Shown here in pieces: positions 6,720 to 11,845 of a DNA stretch of 11,845 nt. A program made the position numbers and the translations under genes. The notes under the pieces are model-generated. The model was given only the letters and a program-made list of their open reading frames with translations. It was not told the origin of the DNA and did not search any database. The stretch is taken from assembly GCA_002451165.1 (NCBI GenBank), contig DKBH01000092.1, positions 1 to 11,845 of the forward strand. The letters are read 5' to 3'. Position 1 is the first letter of the stretch; each line of letters begins with the position of its first letter. The DNA comes from Nitrospiraceae bacterium UBA6905 (GTDB lineage: Bacteria > Nitrospirota > Thermodesulfovibrionia > Thermodesulfovibrionales > UBA6898).

Positions 6720-8677
6720 GTTCGCTCCTTTTCCTCTGCATCTTTGAGCTGATAAATCTGCAGCCCCTTTCCCTTGCCCTTGACCGTTACCGTATCCACG
6801 AACTTCAGGTCGATGTGGCCGAAGCGGCCGGCCGAGATCAGTTCCTTGATATGGGCAGCGGTGAACTCAGTTACAATGATTCTGGCCTTATACTGGCGCG
6901 TCAGCTTTTCTATGCGCGAGGCTATGTTCACATGGTCGCCGATGGCGGTATAGTCCATCTTGCGGCCTTCTGCTCCTATATTACCAATTATGACCTCCCC
7001 GGTGTTGATCCCGATGCCGCAATCAAGTGTCTCCTCTCCCCTGAGCGTCCAGCGCTGCTGTATTCTTGCAAGGCGAGCCGCCATTTCAAGCGCGCAGCGG
7101 ACCGCGCGTTCCGCATGGTCAGGCTGTTCTGCCGGAGCGCCCCAGAATGCCATGATCTCATCCCCCATGAACTTATCGAGTGTCCCGTCCCACTTAAATA
7201 TAATGCCGACCATCTCCTGGAAGTATTCGTTCAGAAGCCCGACGACTTTTTCGGGGTCGTTCCGCTCCGAAATGCTCGTGAAGCCGACGAGATCCGAGAA
7301 CAGCACCGTGACCGTCTTTTTTTCGCCGCCCAGGACCGCCTTTTCAGGATGACTGATGATCGCCTCGACGATCTTCGGAGAAACATAGCTTGAGAACATC
7401 TTCCGGATGTCCCGCGCCTTCTTTTCCTCAATGAAATACCGGTGACCGATGATGAAGACCCCCTCGGTGATCACCGTGCCGAGCGGATAGAAAAGGTTCA
7501 CGCGCATGCCGAAAAAGGTGAAGACGATCTGGTTGCACACGATGATCAGCGCAGCAGCAGCAACAAAAGTAAGAATGGCAGCAACTGCGTTCATCCTGCG
7601 GCTGATGAAAGCCAGGAGCAGGCCGGATACAAGCACGGTGATGAGTGTCGTCAGCAGCAGGGAAGGACGGATAGAATTACCGCTGAGGACATTCGCAACC
7701 ACGGTGGCATTCTTCTCTACGCCGGGGTAATTTGCCGAGAACGGCGTGTTCTTCTGGTCGTAGGTTGCAATCGCCGAGGTGCCGATCATGATTATTTTGC
7801 CTTTGAAGCGGTCCCGAGGTATGCTGCCCTTCAGCACGTCCGCAGCTGACACATAGTGCAGCGATTTCTCCGGTCCGAAATAATTGATGTCGAGCCGGCC
7901 GGCTCTGTCAGTCGGTATAACGCGACCACCGAGATCCAGTCCTGTACCGCCGATGATACGCACATTGTCGAGGGTCATGCCGAGCGCCATGCGGGCGGTC
8001 TGCACCGCAAGGGAGGGGAAGTATTCATCCCCATATTTTATGAAGAGCGGCTCCAACCGTAATTTCCCGTCCCGGTCGGGCTGTGCGTACACATGTCCGA
8101 AGTTGACAGCTTCTGCAATGGCTTCAGGCGGCAATAGTACCCTGTAGGCCTCTGGAGGAAAGAGGGATTTCGTATTCTCGATCCGCGGGATCGCCTGGTC
8201 GAAGAGTACGTCCTCCACATTGCCGTCAAATTGCTTTCCCTGCTCAACTTCAAAACCGAGGGCCACGATCAGTCTCTCACGATGACGGGAGAGCAATGCT
8301 GCGAATGAGCTGTCTGCATCGGGCGATTCAGGTTCCGCATAGAAAATATCGACAGCCACGACAGCTGGTTGCGCCCAGAAGACTTCCTCGATCAGTCTGC
8401 CCTGGAGGCTTCTGGGCCAAGGCCATCTGCCGAATGCGGCGAGGCTCCTTTCATCAATGGCTACGATCAGGATGTTTTCCGGGGGGCGCGGCGGTGCAAG
8501 CAGGTTCCTGACCTTGAAGCGCAGGTCGAGAAGAAGTGTCTCAACATGTTCATCAATGAAGGGTGGATTTATGAGCGCAAGAATAACAAACAGGAAGGTC
8601 AGGAGTACCGGGACGACGACGGCGGGATTCACCTGCAGCTTGCCGGCAGGTACTGTCCCGGATCTTTTCAGGTCCAT
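6716..8677 (-). CDS. CHASE2-domain adenylate/guanylate cyclase
   Basis: A membrane class III nucleotidyl cyclase of about 653 residues. A first transmembrane helix (about 18-37) leads to a large extracytoplasmic CHASE2 sensor domain (about 40-335). Three further membrane helices follow (about 338-358, 364-384 and 393-412). The C-terminal cyclase domain (450-645) keeps both metal-binding aspartates, D462 (FSDLVGFT) and D506 (KFMGDE). It also has Lys502 and Asp575 (MDYTAIGD), the adenine-selecting pair, and the transition-state N584 and R588 (HVNIASRIE). All catalytic residues are present, so it should be active and most likely makes cAMP. ATG 8677 overlaps the upstream MBL stop (TGATG); the adjacent GTG 8680 is the alternative start. 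The absence of a strong SD fits translational coupling. The ligand of CHASE2 is unknown. Confidence 0.92.
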   Translation of the reverse strand: MDLKRSGTVPAGKLQVNPAVVVPVLLTFLFVILALINPPFIDEHVETLLLDLRFKVRNLLAPPRPPENILIVAIDERSLAAFGRWPWPRSLQGRLIEEVFWAQPAVVAVDIFYAEPESPDADSSFAALLSRHRERLIVALGFEVEQGKQFDGNVEDVLFDQAIPRIENTKSLFPPEAYRVLLPPEAIAEAVNFGHVYAQPDRDGKLRLEPLFIKYGDEYFPSLAVQTARMALGMTLDNVRIIGGTGLDLGGRVIPTDRAGRLDINYFGPEKSLHYVSAADVLKGSIPRDRFKGKIIMIGTSAIATYDQKNTPFSANYPGVEKNATVVANVLSGNSIRPSLLLTTLITVLVSGLLLAFISRRMNAVAAILTFVAAAALIIVCNQIVFTFFGMRVNLFYPLGTVITEGVFIIGHRYFIEEKKARDIRKMFSSYVSPKIVEAIISHPEKAVLGGEKKTVTVLFSDLVGFTSISERNDPEKVVGLLNEYFQEMVGIIFKWDGTLDKFMGDEIMAFWGAPAEQPDHAERAVRCALEMAARLARIQQRWTLRGEETLDCGIGINTGEVIIGNIGAEGRKMDYTAIGDHVNIASRIEKLTRQYKARIIVTEFTAAHIKELISAGRFGHIDLKFVDTVTVKGKGKGLQIYQLKDAEEKERT

Positions 8678-10131
8678 CACGCAGGCGACCGTTTGTGGGG
8701 TTCTACAACTCTTCCCCTGCTGCCGTCACGGGTGAATTCGTGGATCTCAACCTTGCCGTCAGGTCGCCGTACATAGCGGGCATGCTCATCACGCAGTGCA
8801 GGGTAGTACCTTCCCCCCAGGTCCTCATAGAGGTCAACGTGAAAAAGAAGCTTTGCGCCCGGCGGGATATCTCCTGACGAAAGCGCTAAGATGCCGTTCT
8901 TTTCGCAGACAAGATGTCTGCCCTGTTCGTTCCGGTAACCGACAAAATATCTCCCCGCCTCACGATGATAGATATCCGCATCCATCCGGTGGAGGTCACT
9001 GCCTACAACCTCGAAAAATTCCTCCCCCTGTATCCTGAAGGTTTTTTCCGTATCGCCCAGCGTCCATGCGGAGGTGATCCTGTCAGGGCTATGGGTCAGG
9101 ATGACCTTTTCTCTTCTCAGGCCTGTCCTGGGCAGCTTATCGTAGTCCGTATGTACCACGCTGTTCCGTGACGATACGTCATGTATGACGACTCCGTGTT
9201 GAAATGCACGCACCGCCTCGCGGTAACGCTGCTCGCTCCATGTCCGCTCGATGTAGTTGTTGATGTCGCCATGGATCACCGGGGAAGATTCAAAGGCATC
9301 ACGTGCCATGCCCAGATGCTGCGGCCGTTTTTCCGCAACGAGCTGCTCCCAAAGCACGGTGTCGTGGTTCGTATCGGACGTGAAGACGAGGGTTTCGCGA
9401 GCGGTCTTGACGATAATGCCCATGGCGGAAAGACCGTGCCATACAGGCGCCTTCAGCGCTTCTATGGTGAACCCTTCAGGGTCGATATACGGGTTTTTCA
9501 CCTTCTCATAGAAGACGTCGGAAGAGAAATCATAGAAACTCTCCGGCTCAACCCATTCTCCCAGTTCTGGATCCCGGAACAGCATCCGCGGCCTGCCGGT
9601 CTTCTTGCTGATGACGACTTTGGCCTGTTCGGGGCCTACGGTGTCGCCGTTGCTGTCGATGACCGAAAAAGGTTCCCTGCAGTTCTGTCCAGAACATGCT
9701 GCGATCCTGTATCGCGCGCGCGGCCCTATCATCCGATAGTCGATATAGTCCGCAAATGCGATATCAATCACGCACGTTGCATCGGGGGAAAGGCTGCGGT
9801 CAAGAGAAGGACTTGATGCCTTGCGCAACTCCGCATGGACGTCCTCCGATGTCATAAGAAATATACGCTGGACGACATCAGGCGCATAGAGGGAGAAGAG
9901 CGAAAGGTCCGTGAACCAGCGCTTGTGGTCGTCGTGGCAGTGGGTAAGGATGAGGCCTTTAATCTCTTTCAGTCCATGGCCGCCGATCTGCTGGAATAGG
10001 GGTGCACCACAGTCAAGCAGAAAACGGGAATTGCCAACCGTAATCTGATAGCCGATACTCTTTCCCATACGGGAGAACGGGCCGAAGTCGCCGAGAAAAC
10101 GTACCGTGATTCCGTCAGCCATGGCAGACAT
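8677..10131 (-). CDS. MBL-fold metallo-hydrolase with large insert and C-terminal extension
   Basis: A 484-residue soluble protein with a metallo-beta-lactamase fold. Strand-rich residues 8-42 end in LLDCGAP, and the metal motif THCHDDH (H64, H66, D68, H69) follows. Later metal or active-site candidates are H232, D253 (FTSDTNHD), H317 (VIHDVSS) and H347 (THSPDR). An insert at about 100-215 contains a cysteine pair (C146, C151). Residues beyond about 360 form an extension with no domain that I recognise. The substrate is unknown. The HxHxDH core also occurs in RNases, phosphodiesterases and thioesterases, and the operon position directly before a cyclase makes a cyclic-nucleotide role worth testing but unproven. 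The start could be ATG 10131 or ATG 10122; neither has a strong SD. The gene opens the MBL-cyclase-PPC operon. Confidence 0.82.
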   Translation of the reverse strand: MSAMADGITVRFLGDFGPFSRMGKSIGYQITVGNSRFLLDCGAPLFQQIGGHGLKEIKGLILTHCHDDHKRWFTDLSLFSLYAPDVVQRIFLMTSEDVHAELRKASSPSLDRSLSPDATCVIDIAFADYIDYRMIGPRARYRIAACSGQNCREPFSVIDSNGDTVGPEQAKVVISKKTGRPRMLFRDPELGEWVEPESFYDFSSDVFYEKVKNPYIDPEGFTIEALKAPVWHGLSAMGIIVKTARETLVFTSDTNHDTVLWEQLVAEKRPQHLGMARDAFESSPVIHGDINNYIERTWSEQRYREAVRAFQHGVVIHDVSSRNSVVHTDYDKLPRTGLRREKVILTHSPDRITSAWTLGDTEKTFRIQGEEFFEVVGSDLHRMDADIYHREAGRYFVGYRNEQGRHLVCEKNGILALSSGDIPPGAKLLFHVDLYEDLGGRYYPALRDEHARYVRRPDGKVEIHEFTRDGSRGRVVEPHKRSPA

Positions 10132-10339
10132 AGTTTACCACAGAGCAGAATGCCTGGCCATGATGGCCCAAGCATGCATCCGGCTGCGGTTCCCGCCCTG
10201 GATCCGCAGCCGGTCTATCAGACGGACATGATCGGTGGTGCAGAGACCCGTTGCCGAACGGATAATGGCCGGGTTTTCCCTGCCTGAACTATCCGCTGGC
10301 GCCTGAAATAGAAACTGTTTTCTTTGTGGGCGTACAGGT
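10132..10339 (-). other. Hairpin-rich gap upstream of the MBL-cyclase operon
   Basis: This 208-nt non-coding stretch separates the patatin-like gene from the MBL gene. It contains a strong 10-bp inverted repeat (10180-10213), a GGCCAT/ATGGCC near-palindrome (10156-10168), and a 6-bp CGGATA/TATCCG pair (10259-10264 and 10290-10295). I found no convincing -35/-10 pair, no T-run terminator and no RNA gene. It presumably holds the promoter and leader of the operon. Confidence 0.4.
10180..10213. repeat. Perfect 10-bp inverted repeat (strong hairpin)
   Basis: CCGGCTGCGG at 10180-10189 pairs exactly with CCGCAGCCGG at 10204-10213 across a 14-nt loop. The stem is GC-rich and stable on either strand. 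It lies about 50-80 nt before the MBL start and 130-160 nt after the patatin stop on the minus strand. There is no T-tract, so it is not a standard intrinsic terminator. It could be an attenuator-like leader stem, an mRNA-stabilising 3' structure of the patatin transcript, or an operator. Confidence 0.5.
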
Positions 10340-11236
10340 TCACTGCCGCTGTATACCGGATTGGGAGGCGCTAGCGATGATCTTCTGAATGGAAGGGATC
10401 GCTTCGAGCGCAGCCTTTTCCCCTTCCATGATCGCGTCGCTGCGCCGGTCGAAATCTGCAGCCCCGATTCCGCCGACGTTCGGCCGTATCACGATGTCAG
10501 CATGGGAAAGCTGAGCCTTCGCTATCCTGGACTGCATGATGCCGATGGACTGGAGAATGGTAGCGATTGTTCCCTCCGGCTGTTTCGCATCCAGGTCGGC
10601 AGAAATATCGACGGCGATGACCACATCGGCTCCCAACCGGCGTGCCGCATCGACTGCTACAGGACTGGTTACGCCGCCGTCAACATACATATCACCGTTG
10701 ATCTTTACCGGCCGGAAGATCCCGGGGATTGCGCAACTCGCGCGGACAGCCATGCCGGTGTTTCCCCTGCTGAAGACGGTCTCGCTGCCATTCTGGATAT
10801 TGGTTGCCACGGCATGAAAGGGTATCCGCATTTTTTCGAGGGGCGTATTCTGCACAAGGTTGTTGACAAACTCCTCCAGCCTCTCGCCCTTTATGAAGCC
10901 GTTGTCAGGCACCACATAATCGATGATATCGGCCTTGTCGATCGAGAGGGCGATTTTCTGGAGCTGAAAGGCGCTGAAGCCGTAGGCATAGAGGCTGCCG
11001 ACCAAGCTGCCGGCGCTGGTGCCGACGATCATATGCACCGGTACCCTGCTTCCCTCGAGGATCTTGAGCACACCGATATGGGAAAAGCCGCGCGAAGCCC
11101 CTGCACCCAGCACCAGCGCCACACGCACTGGTTGGGGCGTCCGCTGGACCTGCTGAGGAGCGCAGGCCAAGATGCTGATCAGGCAGAGCATCGCAATAAG
11201 TCTGAACTTCTCTGTGCGAACGGCGAGAGTGCTCAT
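10340..11236 (-). CDS. Patatin-like phospholipase, lipoprotein
   Basis: A predicted lipid acyl hydrolase of 298 residues. The N-terminus is a lipoprotein signal peptide (basic RTEKFR, hydrophobic IAMLCLISIL) with lipobox ILAC and acylated Cys25. Residue +2 is Ala, not the inner-membrane Asp, so outer-membrane anchoring is likely. The patatin domain (about 37-255) has the oxyanion loop GAGASRG (44-50), the nucleophile Ser74 in GTSAG and the dyad Asp186 in YVDGG. All parts of the Ser-Asp dyad are present, so it should be active. An AGGAGG at 11256-11251 lies 14 nt before the ATG, an unusually long spacing with no closer start codon. It follows the small lipoprotein gene by 72 nt and is probably co-transcribed with it. 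Confidence 0.9.
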   Translation of the reverse strand: MSTLAVRTEKFRLIAMLCLISILACAPQQVQRTPQPVRVALVLGAGASRGFSHIGVLKILEGSRVPVHMIVGTSAGSLVGSLYAYGFSAFQLQKIALSIDKADIIDYVVPDNGFIKGERLEEFVNNLVQNTPLEKMRIPFHAVATNIQNGSETVFSRGNTGMAVRASCAIPGIFRPVKINGDMYVDGGVTSPVAVDAARRLGADVVIAVDISADLDAKQPEGTIATILQSIGIMQSRIAKAQLSHADIVIRPNVGGIGAADFDRRSDAIMEGEKAALEAIPSIQKIIASASQSGIQRQ

Positions 11237-11308
11237 GGTCTTTATTATTTCCTCCTGGCAGCAGTTAGTATATACTGTCGGCCAGCATCAGTACATCCGG
11301 CAACCTGT

Positions 11309-11599
11309 TCAATGATAGGAGCGATAGAATGGATTGCCATAGTCAGGCGGATAGAAGGGATTATAGGGATAATAGTGGTAATAGGGAAGACCCTGATAAT
11401 AAAACGGGACATCACGGTCTTTCAGATAAAAGGTGATCGTCGGCGGATAGATCAGAATATCAGGGGCGTAGAAATAGTAATAGGCATCTTCAGCAGAATA
11501 GGCCGGCGGATAGCAACCAGTCAGACTGACCAGGATAACCGATACTCCTACCGCCAGCAGGGACATGCGAAGAAATGCGCCGCGATCCATTTTTCTCAT
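11309..11599 (-). CDS. Small Tyr/Pro-rich lipoprotein, unknown function
   Basis: A 96-residue protein beginning MRKMDRGAFLR, followed by a hydrophobic signal segment and the lipobox LTGC with Cys29. The mature 68 residues contain 19 Tyr and 12 Pro, including YYYFY, PYYHYYPYNPFYPP and repeated FY/PY pairs. No known domain is recognised. AGGAGG (11615-11610) with a 10-nt spacer favours ATG 11599; an upstream start at 11641 would add 14 residues that spoil the signal peptide. Residue +2 is Tyr, so outer-membrane sorting is likely. It shares the strand with the patatin-like lipoprotein. Tyr/Pro-rich tails suggest an unstructured, surface-exposed or cell-wall-contacting segment, which is inference. 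Confidence 0.75.
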   Translation of the reverse strand: MRKMDRGAFLRMSLLAVGVSVILVSLTGCYPPAYSAEDAYYYFYAPDILIYPPTITFYLKDRDVPFYYQGLPYYHYYPYNPFYPPDYGNPFYRSYH

Positions 11600-11785
11600 G
11601 AAGACTGCTCCTCCTGACGATCTCTCCGGTGCCGGTGACAATTATCTGATTTCTTTGTAACACAGATCATGACAATGTGCAAATCATGGATAAATTCGCA
11701 GGATGGTCCGAGCAGAGGATGAAGGAGAGCGCTGACCCTGAGAACGCCCGTGGTGGACGTGCACTGTGCAGAAACGGAACGTGCC

Positions 11786-11845
11786 TGGTGCGAGAGAGGG
11801 GAGTCGAACCCCTACGGATTTCTCCACTGGATCCTAAGTCCAGCG
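11786..11845 (-). tRNA. tRNA-Leu (anticodon UAG), 5' part beyond window
   Basis: Reading the minus strand, the visible 60 nt give an anticodon arm with stem CTGGA/TCCAG and loop CTTAGGA, so the anticodon is TAG (11836-11834) and it decodes CUA/CUN leucine codons. A 13-nt variable arm (TGGAGAAATCCGT, with GGA/TCC pairing) is the class II type expected for Leu. The T arm is AGGGG-TTCGACT-CCCCT. The acceptor 3' strand CTCTCGC is followed by the discriminator A and an encoded CCA (11788-11786). The D arm and 5' acceptor strand lie past the window end. Confidence 0.93.

Noticed and set aside
10148..10163. Possible sigma-54 site on the minus strand (TGGCCAGGCATTCTGC)
   Set aside because: The GG to GC spacing is 11 instead of 10, and the -12 box lacks TTGC.
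10361..11617. 418-codon plus-strand open frame opposite the patatin-like and small lipoprotein genes
   Set aside because: The minus strand has full lipobox, GTSAG and DGG motifs and SD sequences; the plus-strand product has no coherent domain and spans two real genes.

Overview
The window reads as ordinary chromosomal DNA of a Gram-negative bacterium with lipoproteins, nucleotide-sugar enzymes for surface polysaccharide, a c-di-GMP receptor and a CHASE2-type nucleotidyl cyclase. The gene set and protein style, especially the PAS protein with a Cys-rich linker and the MBL/cyclase pair, suggest Nitrospirota or a deltaproteobacterial (Desulfobacterota-like) lineage. That placement is an impression, not a phylogeny. 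No transposase, integrase, phage gene or CRISPR array was seen.

Layout. 1-602 is non-coding as far as I can see; it holds a good sigma-54-type promoter match and a structured leader. 603-2024 (+) is a PAS-PAS-Cys4-PilZ protein. It converges on a minus-strand pair, hesB-like then hemB (3478 down to 2170), spaced by 7 nt. A 144-nt divergent intergenic region carrying an inverted repeat separates that pair from a plus-strand pair: a WbpA-type UDP-N-acetylglucosamine 6-dehydrogenase (3623-4951) and GalE (5060-6040). Between them lies a 29-codon open frame with its own Shine-Dalgarno sequence, whose stop codon overlaps the galE start as ATGA.

From about 6285 to the right end everything is on the minus strand. 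In transcription order: tRNA-Leu(UAG), cut by the window end; a small Tyr/Pro-rich lipoprotein; a patatin-like lipoprotein; a hairpin-rich 208-nt gap; then a tight three-gene operon of an MBL-fold hydrolase, a CHASE2-adenylate/guanylate cyclase and a PPC/DUF296 protein. Both junctions in that operon are stop/start overlaps.

Functional themes: (1) second-messenger signalling, with a c-di-GMP receptor (PilZ) at the left and a class III cyclase operon at the right; (2) nucleotide-sugar supply, with UDP-GlcNAcA made by WbpA and a 4-epimerase that could give galactose or galacturonamide-type sugars; (3) haem and Fe-S metabolism (HemB plus an A-type carrier-like protein); (4) envelope lipoproteins. 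The items most worth following up are the MBL-cyclase-PPC operon, the coupled mini-ORF before galE, and the sigma-54-like promoter with structured leader before the PilZ protein.
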